From: Fibrobacteria bacterium | GTDB taxonomy: Bacteria; Fibrobacterota; Fibrobacteria; UBA5070 | Length of the DNA: 64,000 nucleotides | Reading direction: 5' to 3' | Assembly: GCA_020633825.1 (NCBI GenBank) | Contig: JACKCV010000001.1 | Location: 745,001 to 809,000 of the forward strand | Program-made: the position numbers and the translations under genes | The notes under the pieces: generated by a model | Seen by the model: the letters and a program-made list of their open reading frames with translations, nothing else | Databases searched by the model: none | Told to the model about the DNA's origin: nothing | Part shown: in pieces, positions 43,647 through 52,230 of the stretch | Numbering within the stretch: position 1 is the first letter of the stretch | Layout of the letters: every line of letters starts with the position of its first letter

Positions 43647-44195
43647 TTGATTACCAGACTTCTCTCCGCCATCCTGGTCACCGGCCTGTTCGCCGCCGCT
43701 TCCGCCCAGGAAGGTGGAAAAGCCAATGCGCTGTACTTCCATCCCGTGATCACGGCCCTCACGGCATCCCTCCCGGGCGTGCCTTTGGTCCTCCCCGTCA
43801 CGATCGAACACGAACTTCCCGATGCGAAATCCTTCACCCTCCAGCCTGCGCTCATGACGGGAACCGTTGAGCCCTCCGACGTCGAAGTGTTCGGCTTCAG
43901 CCTGACCGCGGCCTACCGGACCTACCTCAACGGCGTGGAATCCAAGGGAGTGTATTTCGCCCCCGCCGGGCAGTACCAATTCCTGTCGCTCAAGGACGGG
44001 AAGCTCTCGGGAAGCGTCTCCCTCGTGAGCGGCCTGGTGTACTTCGGAGCACGGGGAAAGTGGGATGAGGACATCACCCTCTACGCCGACGCCGGACTCG
44101 GATACGGGGTCGGGTTCGGGAAGGCGGAGGACATCGATTTCACGGTCGGTGGAGTGGCCTTCGACGTGAACCTCGGGATCGGCGTTCCGTTCTGA
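43647..44195 (+). CDS. Small outer-membrane beta-barrel protein
   Basis: This 182-residue protein starts at TTG 43647, chosen because GGAG lies eight bases before it and a clean signal peptide follows (ITRLLSAILVTGLFAAASA). The mature part has FSLTAAYRTYLNGVESKGVYFAPAG and ends DVNLGIGVPF, as in small porin-like barrels of about eight strands. The family is not recognised; DUF3575-like proteins have a similar layout. A terminator-like hairpin follows at 44235. Confidence 0.6.
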   Translation: MITRLLSAILVTGLFAAASAQEGGKANALYFHPVITALTASLPGVPLVLPVTIEHELPDAKSFTLQPALMTGTVEPSDVEVFGFSLTAAYRTYLNGVESKGVYFAPAGQYQFLSLKDGKLSGSVSLVSGLVYFGARGKWDEDITLYADAGLGYGVGFGKAEDIDFTVGGVAFDVNLGIGVPF

Positions 44196-44234
44196 CCCGA
44201 GGGAGCGGTTCGGCGAAATCAGCCGCCTTTGCTT

Positions 44235-44265
44235 GGGCGGAGGGATGGTTCCCTTCCCTCCGCCC
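44235..44265 (+). terminator. Terminator-like hairpin after the barrel gene
   Basis: A perfect 11-bp stem, GGGCGGAGGGA (44235-44245) and TCCCTCCGCCC (44255-44265), has a nine-base loop and begins 39 bases after the stop codon. It is followed by C/T-rich sequence and not by a T-run. Confidence 0.55.
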
Positions 44266-44447
44266 CCCTCTTCTCCCATTCCCCCTGCGGGGGCTTCGGA
44301 CCGAGTGCCGGGCTCCTTGGGGGGAATCTTCCCCTGCTTCCGACTGGAATGCTTCCCTGCCCGGAGGAGCCGAGACACGATGCGACGTGTGGGACGCCTC
44401 CCCGGAGATCACCCCACCCCCGGAACATCCGGGTCTCGGAGTGCCGT

Positions 44448-47312
44448 ATGCCACGCCCCCGTCTTCTTGCCCTGCTGATCTGTCTCGGGGTTCTGCCCGT
44501 CTTGGCCAAGCCGGGGATCGATCGTTCCATGGTCCGCACGGCCCATGTCGACGCGGTCGGTGATGCGCGAATGGGACCTCGATTGGATTCCCTGGCGACT
44601 TTGGCCGAATCCGTCTGGGAGCGTCTGGCGCGAACCCTGGACTACCGTCCCGAAGGCCGCATCCGGGTGACGTTCCACGACGAGGAGGATTATTCCAACG
44701 GTTGGGCCATCGCTTCCAACCAGACGGTGAACGTCTGGCTGGCTCCCGTCCCCTTCACCCTTCGCGGGGGACACGATTGGTTGCAGGGAGTCCTGGCCCA
44801 CGAGATGGCGCATGTCTTCACGCTCGGCGCCTTGGGGGAGAACCATTCCTTTTCAGGCTTGATGGGGGTGGGGACCTGGAGGGATGCCTCCGGCCAAGTG
44901 GCCGTCCAAGCGGGGTTGCCCGTCGACGACCTGGATACCTGGCTGGTGGAGGGGCTCGCCCAGATCGGAGCGGAATTGTGCGGGGCCGATGACTGGGATG
45001 CGCATCGCGATTTCCTCGAACGGACCGCGTGGAAAAGCGGGGCCACCCTTCCGGATGGTTTGTTGCGCGATTTCTGGGGGGATGGTCGACAAGGCGAATT
45101 GATCTACAACCAGGGGTATTCCTTCCTCCGTTGGGTGCTTTCACGGGAGGGCGCTTCCTTGGCACGCCTGCTGCGGGAAGGACGTTCCAAAGGGTTGCGT
45201 CGGGCCCTGGCCGAATTCGCGGGAGTCTCCTTCGAGGACCTCTTCGCCGCCTGGAAGGCCGATCTCGCTCGTCGACATGGGGACCGTCCTCGGGGTTCCG
45301 AACCTGGAAGGCCCGTCCTGCGGCACGACCGCGCCGCGACCTGGGTGGACGAGCCGTCCGCGATCGCTTCCGGCGACACCATCTGGGTCATCAGCAGCAA
45401 GGCCAACGACTACGGAATCGGGGCTTTGCGCGAAATCCGAGGGGGCCGCGAGAGACGATTGGCCAGCGGAGCGGTCGGTCGACTCCATCGCTCGACCGAT
45501 GGACGCATCCTGGTGATCCGGGAGACGCGGTGGCCGGATCGCCGCGTCCTTCGGGACCTCTGGAGCTACGAAGCTGCGCACGGCCAATGGCGACGCGTGA
45601 CGCGTCGAGCTCGCGTCCAGGATGCCAGTGACCACCGGGAGGGATTCGCCGCGATCCTGCGCCGCACCGGTCGGAACCGCCCTGCGATCCTCGACTCTCG
45701 AGGCGAGGTGAAGCGATGGCTGCCCCTGCCCGCCGAAGGAGACCTGGTACAGATCGCCGCGAGTCCCGCCGGAGACCTGGTCGCGGTGCGGATGGGAGCC
45801 GAAGGGTTCGAGCTCCTGCGTCTGGGAGCGGATTCGACCTGGACCTCGATGGGCCTTCCGGGCCAAGCTCGGGATCCCTCCTTCCACGGAACCGACCTGT
45901 GGATCTCCCTGCTGGAATCCGGACGTTGGAGCGCGTTCCGCATCCCGGCCGACGGCACGCTCCACCGGGAATTGTCGTCCGAAGGGGGAGTCTTCTCCCC
46001 TTGTCCGGTGGGCGCGGATTCGATCCTGGTTTCCCGGGTGCAGGCCGAAGGTGTGGTGGCCGTGGTGGTGCCGCGTTCGCCGGACCCCGCTCCAGCCACG
46101 ACCCCGGCCGCACCTCTGGCGGTCCCCACTCCCCGGCTCGAAGTGCAGCCCATGCCCACGCGTTCCATGTCGGCGTCCGAACTTCCCGGGCTGGTGGCCT
46201 GGCAGCTCGTCGGTGGATACCTCGCCGAGGAGGGACGGAAGGACGACCTCTACCGGGTCGGGTCCAAGTGGATCCTGGGTGCCGGGGTCCTTTGCGGCAC
46301 TTCCACCCTGGAAACGACCCTGGGGCTCGACGTGATGGCGCTGCACGGAGGGGTGGGAGAAAAAGCGGGATGGGACAAGGGGCTGAACCTGGGGTTCTCC
46401 TCCGAGGCCTTCGCGCCGGTGGTGGACCTCGGGCTGACCTTCCTGGAAACCACCTTGGAACATGGCGTCTTCGACACCCTCCTCTCCGATTCGGCCACCC
46501 TCTTCGGTGGGGACACCTTGCCCTATCTGCGGGAGACCGGAGTCCGCCTCGCGCTCACCCAGGCTCTGGGCGACCGCAGCTACCTCTTCGGATCCTGGGG
46601 CAACAGCTCCGTGGGCCTGGGCGTGCGAAACCTCACCGAGAACACCTCGGTCACCTTGGTCCGACAATCGCAGGTCCAGGCGGGCCTGGGGTGGCAATTC
46701 GTCGAACCGGGACGCTACGGCCTCCTCCAAGCCATGGCTGTGGAAGTGTCGGGAGGGCGCCTTCTGCAGGGAGGGACCATCGCTTCGGAGGAACACTCCG
46801 CCTGGGTGGCCACCGCCGGAGCCCTGGCCGCGACCCACTTCGCGCGCCGTTTGTTCCTGCAGGCCCGCGCCTCGGGGGCGGCGGCGATGTTCGACCAGGA
46901 CGCCGTTGCCTCCACCCTGGCCGCCTCGGGAACGATGGGGGTTCCGTTGGGGATCCCCGCCTTCTCGATCCCGCTGGGGGGAGGGCATCGCTGGACCTTC
47001 GTCGACCCTCTCCTGGAATGGGGACAGGATTTGGAGGTCGAGTACCAATCCGTGGAAGTGTCCTCGTCGTGGAGGGGAGTCCCTCCGCGTGCCGGTGGTT
47101 CCGGGCGCCTCCTGGAGTCGAGCCGGCGGGTTCCCACCCTCTCGGAGACCGTCCGCTCCTGGGACGTGGTTCCCCGGGTGGGTTCCACCCTGAGCTGGAA
47201 GGTCCTCACCTGGGGGAACCGCACCAGCATGTGGTCGGCTTCGGTGCACCTGCCCCTCGAAACCGAGGAACCGCTCGAGGATCTCCTCTGGGGTGTCTCG
47301 CTGTCGCTCTAG
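44448..47312 (+). CDS. Secreted HExxH metallopeptidase fused to propeller and beta-barrel regions
   Basis: This 954-residue protein has a signal peptide (residues 1-20). A peptidase-MA-type domain carries the zinc motif HEMAH (His118, Glu119, His122) and a downstream WLVEGLAQ glutamate motif. About 300 residues of repeating short strands with a beta-propeller look follow (290-600). A proline/alanine linker near residue 550 precedes a C-terminal region (about 640-954) of amphipathic strands ending LLWGVSLSL, like an outer-membrane barrel. This would anchor the peptidase at the cell surface. GGAG lies eight bases before ATG 44448. The substrate is unknown. Confidence 0.78.
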   Translation: MPRPRLLALLICLGVLPVLAKPGIDRSMVRTAHVDAVGDARMGPRLDSLATLAESVWERLARTLDYRPEGRIRVTFHDEEDYSNGWAIASNQTVNVWLAPVPFTLRGGHDWLQGVLAHEMAHVFTLGALGENHSFSGLMGVGTWRDASGQVAVQAGLPVDDLDTWLVEGLAQIGAELCGADDWDAHRDFLERTAWKSGATLPDGLLRDFWGDGRQGELIYNQGYSFLRWVLSREGASLARLLREGRSKGLRRALAEFAGVSFEDLFAAWKADLARRHGDRPRGSEPGRPVLRHDRAATWVDEPSAIASGDTIWVISSKANDYGIGALREIRGGRERRLASGAVGRLHRSTDGRILVIRETRWPDRRVLRDLWSYEAAHGQWRRVTRRARVQDASDHREGFAAILRRTGRNRPAILDSRGEVKRWLPLPAEGDLVQIAASPAGDLVAVRMGAEGFELLRLGADSTWTSMGLPGQARDPSFHGTDLWISLLESGRWSAFRIPADGTLHRELSSEGGVFSPCPVGADSILVSRVQAEGVVAVVVPRSPDPAPATTPAAPLAVPTPRLEVQPMPTRSMSASELPGLVAWQLVGGYLAEEGRKDDLYRVGSKWILGAGVLCGTSTLETTLGLDVMALHGGVGEKAGWDKGLNLGFSSEAFAPVVDLGLTFLETTLEHGVFDTLLSDSATLFGGDTLPYLRETGVRLALTQALGDRSYLFGSWGNSSVGLGVRNLTENTSVTLVRQSQVQAGLGWQFVEPGRYGLLQAMAVEVSGGRLLQGGTIASEEHSAWVATAGALAATHFARRLFLQARASGAAAMFDQDAVASTLAASGTMGVPLGIPAFSIPLGGGHRWTFVDPLLEWGQDLEVEYQSVEVSSSWRGVPPRAGGSGRLLESSRRVPTLSETVRSWDVVPRVGSTLSWKVLTWGNRTSMWSASVHLPLETEEPLEDLLWGVSLSL

Positions 47313-47331
47313 AATGCAGTTTTCAAGAACC

Positions 47332-48393
47332 ATGGCACTCCCGACGCAGCAGAAACCGGCCCAGAAATCCGTCCTCGTTCTCCTCGGTGGGTATTCCACC
47401 GAGCACGACGTCTCCCTCAAGTCCGGGACCGGCGTGGTCCGACAGATGGATCCGTCCCTCTATCGCCCCTGGCCGGTGATCCTCACCCGCGACCGGCGTT
47501 GGCGATGGCCTTCCGCTCCGTTGTCCATCACCTTGCAGTCGCTGTTCGAGGGCGGGCGCCACGACCTGGCCGCCGGCGACCTCTCCGACGGCTGGAACGA
47601 ATCCGACAAACCCTGCCTCGATCGACTCGAGGTCGATGGAGCCTTCCTGGCCCTGCACGGCGACTGGGGCGAGGATGGACGCATGCAGTCCCTCCTGGAA
47701 TACCACGGCATTCCCTACACCGGCTCCGGCGTGCTGGGCTCGGCGACCGCCATGGACAAGTCCCGGACCAAGGAGATCCTCGCCACCCGGGAGATCCCCT
47801 TGTCCCCCTCGGTGGAGCTGGCCACCTCCATGGGGCCGCGGGCCCTGGCGCATCGCATCCACGAATGGGCCGATCTCCCCTTGGTCCTGAAGGTGCCCAC
47901 GGGCGGGTCGTCCATCGGGGTGCACATCGTGCGCACCGAGGAAGATCTGGAGAAGGCCGCGGAACTGCTCTGCCGCGAGGAGAAGCGCGTCCTGGTCGAG
48001 AAGTTTGTTTCCGGACGGGAATTGACCTGCGGGTACATCGAAGGCCATCCGGCATTGCCCCCCACCGAAATCCGGCCTCGCTGCGGCGAGTTCTTCGACT
48101 TCAGTTCCAAGTACCTGCCGGGGGGATCGGAAGAGATCACTCCGGCGCCGCTGTCCCTGGAGCAGACGCGCGAGATCCAGGATCTGGCCCGCCGCGTCCA
48201 CGAGACCTTGCGTCTGCGCGCCTACAGCCGCACCGATTTCATCCTGTCCGAGGAAGGGCTGGTGGTGCTGGAAGTGAACACCCTTCCGGGACTCACCGAG
48301 ACGTCGTTGCTGCCCCAGCAAGCCGCGCAGGTGGGGCTCTCCTACCGCGATCTCGTGACGGCCATCCTCAAGGCTTCGTGGGACCACGATTGA
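47332..48393 (+). CDS. ddl: D-alanine--D-alanine ligase
   Basis: This 353-residue ATP-grasp enzyme makes D-Ala-D-Ala for peptidoglycan. Motifs are VLVLLGGYSTEHDVSLKSG, ALHGDWGEDGRMQ, KVPTGGSSIGV, REL(T)CGYIEG and VLEVNTLPGLTETSLLPQQA. I chose ATG 47332; ATG 47314 adds six residues. Neither has a strong ribosome-binding site. The gene begins 19 bases after the peptidase gene and may be cotranscribed with it. Confidence 0.95.
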   Translation: MALPTQQKPAQKSVLVLLGGYSTEHDVSLKSGTGVVRQMDPSLYRPWPVILTRDRRWRWPSAPLSITLQSLFEGGRHDLAAGDLSDGWNESDKPCLDRLEVDGAFLALHGDWGEDGRMQSLLEYHGIPYTGSGVLGSATAMDKSRTKEILATREIPLSPSVELATSMGPRALAHRIHEWADLPLVLKVPTGGSSIGVHIVRTEEDLEKAAELLCREEKRVLVEKFVSGRELTCGYIEGHPALPPTEIRPRCGEFFDFSSKYLPGGSEEITPAPLSLEQTREIQDLARRVHETLRLRAYSRTDFILSEEGLVVLEVNTLPGLTETSLLPQQAAQVGLSYRDLVTAILKASWDHD

Positions 48394-48499
48394 TGGGGGG
48401 GGACCTCGGCGGGGATCCGACCCAGGCATCCCCCCTCCGTCCCGGCTCCGGCCATTCCTTCGCCGACCCGACGGCCGGGATCCGGGTCGCCCCCCTCCA

Positions 48500-48518
48500 G
48501 CGGGGGGATTCCCCCCGC
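48500..48518. terminator. GC hairpin between ddl and tsaB
   Basis: GCGGGGGG-ATT-CCCCCCGC is a perfect 8-bp stem 32 bases before tsaB. There is no T-run. It could terminate ddl transcription partially or hold the tsaB leader. Confidence 0.35.
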
Positions 48519-48550
48519 AACGCCCCCCGTCCGCTTCCCGGGAGCTTTCC

Positions 48551-49189
48551 ATGATCCGCCTCTGCCTCGACGCGTCCACCTCGACGGCGGTCCTGGGGAT
48601 CTTCCACGATGGGCGGGAATTGTCCTCCAGGCGCCTGCCCGGCGCCCGCGGGGACGTCCTGCCCGATCTCCTGGCCGAATGCCTCCGCGAGGCCGGACTC
48701 GAACCGATGGACATCCACGAGGTGGCCTGCGGCGTGGGGCCGGGATCGTTCACGGGCATCCGCATCGCCCTGTCCACCGCCTTGGGGTTCTCCTTCCGAC
48801 GAAAACTGCCCGTACGGGGCGTCAGCTCCCTCCAGGCGGCCTTGTCGAGCCCTGCACTCGATCCCGCTTCGGGGCGGATCGCCCTCCTCGACGCGTTGCG
48901 CGGGGAAGTCTTCGTTTCCGTCCTGGGAGCGGGGGTGGCCGCGCACCCGGGCACCCGAGCCGATCTCCGGAAGCCTTTGTCGGAGGTCGAGGACTTGTCC
49001 CGTCCGGCCATCGTCCTGGCCGAGGGACGTGCGCCCCTCCTGGAGTCCCTGCCTTCCGGTTGGCTGCCCCTGGGCGATCATGTTTCCGCTTCGGGGATCG
49101 ATCGGTTGGCTGGCCTCCCCGGAACGGTGGATCCTCTTCCGAACTATCTGCGGGCATCGGCTCCCGAGGAGATGCGCGCGGGACTCTGA
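48551..49189 (+). CDS. tsaB: tRNA threonylcarbamoyladenosine synthesis protein TsaB
   Basis: This 212-residue ASKHA-fold protein supports the t6A modification of tRNA with TsaD and TsaE. N-terminal LCLDASTSTAVLGIF, the motif GVGPGSFTGIRIALSTALG and LLDALRGEVFVSV are typical. GGGAG lies upstream of ATG 48551. The usual partner genes tsaE and tsaD are not in the window; a RimI-like gene is 23 kb away. Confidence 0.93.
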   Translation: MIRLCLDASTSTAVLGIFHDGRELSSRRLPGARGDVLPDLLAECLREAGLEPMDIHEVACGVGPGSFTGIRIALSTALGFSFRRKLPVRGVSSLQAALSSPALDPASGRIALLDALRGEVFVSVLGAGVAAHPGTRADLRKPLSEVEDLSRPAIVLAEGRAPLLESLPSGWLPLGDHVSASGIDRLAGLPGTVDPLPNYLRASAPEEMRAGL

Positions 49190-49197
49190 CCCGCCCC

Positions 49198-49235
49198 GGA
49201 GGTTCTCGCGACCCGTTTCGATCGCAGGAACCTCC
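49198..49235. terminator. Hairpin between convergent tsaB and GH16 genes
   Basis: GGAGGTTC (49198-49205) pairs perfectly with GAACCTCC (49228-49235), with an inner GCGA/TCGC pair. It fills most of the 52-base gap between the two stop codons and could stop transcription in both directions. Confidence 0.5.
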
Positions 49236-49241
49236 TTCGAC

Positions 49242-50093
49242 TCAAGGCAAGGTGCCGAGCTTCCCGGCTCCGGGGAAAGTGCTCCCCTCCGCATCTTCGG
49301 GATACATTCCCCGGGGATAGCCGCAGTCGAGACCCTCCTGCCCCAGGCGAGTCAGGGCGAGAACGGCCAATCCCCTCTTGGTCCCCATGTTCATGGGGGT
49401 GAACTTGGCGAAATTCCCCTCGAAGCCCCACGTGCCTTGCCCCCATCGCCCGATGTTCAGGGAGTCGAAGTCGTCGATCCACGCTTCGGTCCAGTTGGAT
49501 CCCCCGGGTCCTTTTCCGGGCGTGTACTCGTGGAACCGGATCCAGTTCACGAACTGGCAGGTGGGCAGGCTGGCGGTGTCGAAGGGGCCGGTCCAGTCCG
49601 GCCAGGCCGAGGCCCAGAGGTTCATGCGCCAGCTCATCGGCTTGGAACGGAGGTCCACCACCTGGGAGTCCCCCTCGATCTTGCGGATGCGCCGTCCGTC
49701 GAGCTCCCAGACCAGGGAGTCCGGAGTCCATTCCATGACGTAGGTGTGGAAGCCGCGGGAGAGATCCTCTTCCGTGTCGTGGAACTTCTCGGCCGTGATG
49801 CGGGCGGCCGCGGTCCCGGTGATGGGATTCGACTGGAACCCCTTCGGGTTCTTGCCCAGGACTTCGATGTCCAGCTCCCGCCAGGATTGGCCCTTCTCGT
49901 GGGAATTGTTGTGGTAGAGGAAGAAGGAACTGACGGTACCCGACTTCGCCCCCGCTTGCATGCGGACCTCCCACCGACCGTATTTCGTCGTGCCCAGGGA
50001 ATACAGCTCGGCACCGGAACAATCCTTGCTTCCCGCGAAGACCGGGAGGCTCGTGGCGAGCATGGCAAGCACGGCCATGGGAATCCGTTTCAT
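49242..50093 (-). CDS. Circularly permuted GH16 beta-1,3-1,4-glucanase (lichenase)
   Basis: This 283-residue secreted enzyme has signal peptide MKRIPMAVLAMLATSLPVFA. The mature chain starts with CSGAELYSLGTTKYGRWEVR and reaches the catalytic motif ELDIEV early (Glu73, Asp75, Glu77), while DNFD-like DDFDSLNIGRWGQGTW comes near the end. This order matches the natural circular permutation of the Fibrobacter succinogenes lichenase, whereas in Bacillus enzymes the catalytic motif lies in the middle. It hydrolyses mixed-linkage beta-glucan. AAGGA lies before ATG 50093. It is a strong taxonomic hint and, with the GH9 gene, shows a plant-wall-degrading lifestyle. Confidence 0.93.
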   Translation of the reverse strand: MKRIPMAVLAMLATSLPVFAGSKDCSGAELYSLGTTKYGRWEVRMQAGAKSGTVSSFFLYHNNSHEKGQSWRELDIEVLGKNPKGFQSNPITGTAAARITAEKFHDTEEDLSRGFHTYVMEWTPDSLVWELDGRRIRKIEGDSQVVDLRSKPMSWRMNLWASAWPDWTGPFDTASLPTCQFVNWIRFHEYTPGKGPGGSNWTEAWIDDFDSLNIGRWGQGTWGFEGNFAKFTPMNMGTKRGLAVLALTRLGQEGLDCGYPRGMYPEDAEGSTFPGAGKLGTLP

Positions 50094-50444
50094 CGATGTT
50101 CCTTTCATTCCTGGATCAAGACCGGGGGAGGTGGAGCGACGCCCGATCTTGGAGAATAGGAACGATCGAGGCCTTCGAGGAGAGGGATCCTGGTGAACTC
50201 CGCCTTTCCTCGCGGTCGGAGGGACGATTCGGTGGCCTCGAAACCTCGCTGGTTCGGCCGAAGTGCAGGTGCCACGGGAGGGAGGCTCCCTCCGAACGAA
50301 CAATTCCCCACCGAGCCGCCGGGGAGGACGAGCAAATCCCTTCGCGTACGCGCTGGCCGGGGGGGGCTCCCTGCGGGAGGAATTTCGCGGGTGCCCAGGG
50401 CTTCGACCGATGCAGGTGGGGGGGATTCGGTGCCCCGGAAAACG
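50094..50444. other. Non-coding stretch upstream of the GH16 gene
   Basis: About 350 bases without a supportable gene. A TATTCT -10-like box lies on the minus strand (50154-50159) without a good -35. A small stem GGAGGGA-GGC-TCCCTCC sits at 50279-50295. Confidence 0.4.
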
Positions 50445-50480
50445 AAAAAAAACTCCCACCCCGCGCAGCGGGATGGGAGT
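50445..50480 (-). terminator. Intrinsic terminator of the outer-membrane protein gene
   Basis: On the minus strand a 13-pair stem (arms 50468-50480 and 50452-50464, one G-U pair) with a three-base loop is followed by eight T residues (50445-50452). It lies 32 bases past the stop codon at 50512. It is a clear Rho-independent terminator. Confidence 0.92.
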
Positions 50481-50511
50481 CGGGAACTCGACTCAGGTTC
50501 CGAATCGGAGA

Positions 50512-51339
50512 TCAGAGGCCGATGGAGTAGTACACGCCGGCGTAGACACCCCACAGAGCGCCGTCGTTCTTGCCCATGACCGTGACCGGAACGGCAATCT
50601 CCGCGGCGAAGGCGTCGTTGATCTTGTAGTTGGTGCCGGGATAGACGGTCAGGAGGTAGGAGTCGGAATCCTTCGTGGCGGTGCCGTCGACGGTTTCCTC
50701 GAAATCCATGGAGTAGTCGAGGCCGAGGTACGGTCCGACCTGTTCATTGACGTTGAACTGGCCCTGCGCCTTCACTTCCATGGCATCCTGCTTGACCTTC
50801 TCGACCTCGGTGTTGAAGGTGTAGGAGGCGGTGGCATTGACGACCACCTGGCCGAAGGTCTTGCCGTAGATCAGGCCGCCCTCGATGGCGGTGGCGGGCT
50901 TCTTGCCCACGATGTCCTCGGAACCCATGGGCAGTCCGACGTTCACGAAGGCACCGGCACCGAATTCGGGATGGGCGTACTTGACGAACACCGAAGGTGC
51001 TTCGAGGCCGCTGACGGCTTCCGACTCGAAGGTGGTTTCGTTGAACTTCTTGCCCATGTCCTTGTTGTACATGCCGAAGTCGAGTTGGAAGCCGGCGTCG
51101 AGACCGTCCATGATGCCGTACTTGACCTGGAGCGAGGGGGTCTCGAGGGCGGGGGAAACGCCCGAGGGGAGATCCTGCTTCTTCCCGTCCATGTCATAGG
51201 AACCGAGGGCGGCCTGGTGGGTGAACATCAGGTCGGCTTCGATGGTCTTGGGGGCCACGGGAAGGTACACGTCGAACGCCATGGAAGGCGAGGTGACGGC
51301 AAGGGCCGAAAGGGCCGCAAGGGACGAGGTGCGCTTCAT
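50512..51339 (-). CDS. Outer-membrane barrel protein, probably abundant
   Basis: This 275-residue protein has signal peptide MKRTSSLAALSALAVTSPSMA. Strands such as LQVKYGIMDGLDAGFQLDFGMY, GAGAFVNVGLPMG and YLLTVYPGTNYKIN suggest a channel-like barrel of the transporter or phenol-MetA type, ending LWGVYAGVYYSIGL. It has its own promoter and a strong terminator, so it is a single-gene unit and probably well expressed. The solute is unknown. Confidence 0.72.
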   Translation of the reverse strand: MKRTSSLAALSALAVTSPSMAFDVYLPVAPKTIEADLMFTHQAALGSYDMDGKKQDLPSGVSPALETPSLQVKYGIMDGLDAGFQLDFGMYNKDMGKKFNETTFESEAVSGLEAPSVFVKYAHPEFGAGAFVNVGLPMGSEDIVGKKPATAIEGGLIYGKTFGQVVVNATASYTFNTEVEKVKQDAMEVKAQGQFNVNEQVGPYLGLDYSMDFEETVDGTATKDSDSYLLTVYPGTNYKINDAFAAEIAVPVTVMGKNDGALWGVYAGVYYSIGL

Positions 51340-51420
51340 GGGGATGTCTCTCTTTCTGATTGTGGAGCTGGATGCCGCTTGTCCCCTTCGGGACCGTTGG
51401 GGGCGACAGAGCTTGGCATT

Positions 51421-51449
51421 AACGTATCGAATCGGAGGGGCGTCGTCAA
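51421..51449 (-). promoter_or_regulatory. Promoter of the outer-membrane protein gene
   Basis: On the minus strand TTGACG (51449-51444) and TACGTT (51426-51421) are separated by exactly 17 bases. Transcription would start near 51414, giving a leader of about 75 bases with a possible stem (TCCC/GGGA around 51380). Confidence 0.7.
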
Positions 51450-51830
51450 CATGGATTTTGAAACGCATATGCAATCCGGAATGCGCCGCGGGCCGGAAGG
51501 GCCCGGCGCCTCGAATCCCCGATAAAATCTGGATTCAAGAGTAGCGGGTATCGGAAGCGCCGGCATTCTCCGGAGAGAAACGGGTCGTCGCTTCGCATTC
51601 CCGTTGCCGAACGGGCGCGCGATCCGATCTCGTCTTCGTCCGGCAAAGGGGGCGAATTTTGTCGAGACGAAAAATGTCCTACGCGGGGGCGCGGAGTCCA
51701 CCCGCCCCGGGGTCGCCGCCGACCTGGAGCGGGGCGGAGCGCGCCGGATCCGATCGCAGAGGGGTCGAGGCTCCCGGGAGGCGGCAGGCTCCTTCGTTCC
51801 GAAATCCGGGGCGACGGGGCGCGATCGCGG
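51450..51830. other. Long non-coding stretch between barrel and FHA genes
   Basis: About 380 bases without a supportable gene on either strand. A strong GC hairpin with arms GCGCCG and CGGCGC flanking GGCC/GGCC pairs lies at about 51482-51509. The segment 51648-51690 is locally AT-rich. No repeat family or known RNA motif is recognised. Confidence 0.4.
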
Positions 51831-52124
51831 TCAGGCGTCTTCGAACAGGAGGCTGTGCTTGCCCAGGTGGATCTCGTCCCCATTGCGCAGGACGCAGGCG
51901 GCCACCTTCTTGCCCCCGACGAAGGTTCCGTTGAGGCTCTGGAGGTCTTCCATGACGAAGGTGCTTCCAGTGGGGTCGCCATCGATGCGCAGATGGTGCC
52001 GGGAGACTCCCGCGTTGTCGAGGACGATGTCGTTGCTCTTGAGTCTTCCGACCGTGATGGTGGAGGACGCCAAGGGGAAACGGGAAATCTGGGTACCGTT
52101 CTCGAAGAGGTAGAGGGAAGCCAT
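51831..52124 (-). CDS. FHA domain protein
   Basis: This 97-residue protein is a single forkhead-associated domain: TITVGRLKSNDIVLDNAGVSRHHLRI and LQSLNGTFVGGKKV carry the conserved Arg, Ser, His and Asn that read phosphothreonine. There is no signal peptide or other domain. FHA domains link to Ser/Thr kinases, secretion or regulation; no kinase gene is adjacent. It is divergent from a flagellum-associated membrane protein gene, with a gap of 106 bases. Confidence 0.93.
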   Translation of the reverse strand: MASLYLFENGTQISRFPLASSTITVGRLKSNDIVLDNAGVSRHHLRIDGDPTGSTFVMEDLQSLNGTFVGGKKVAACVLRNGDEIHLGKHSLLFEDA

Positions 52125-52230
52125 GCCTCCAATTTACCATCCCATCCGACACTCCGGTGCATCGGTTTCCAGGAGGTCGCCCCAGGGGTGGTTCCGACGC
52201 TCCCGAGTCGGGGGAGTATCTTTCCGCAAC

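Noticed and set aside
51500..51540. A CTCGAATCCCC stretch resembling a tRNA T-loop
   Set aside because: No acceptor, D or anticodon stems can be built around it.
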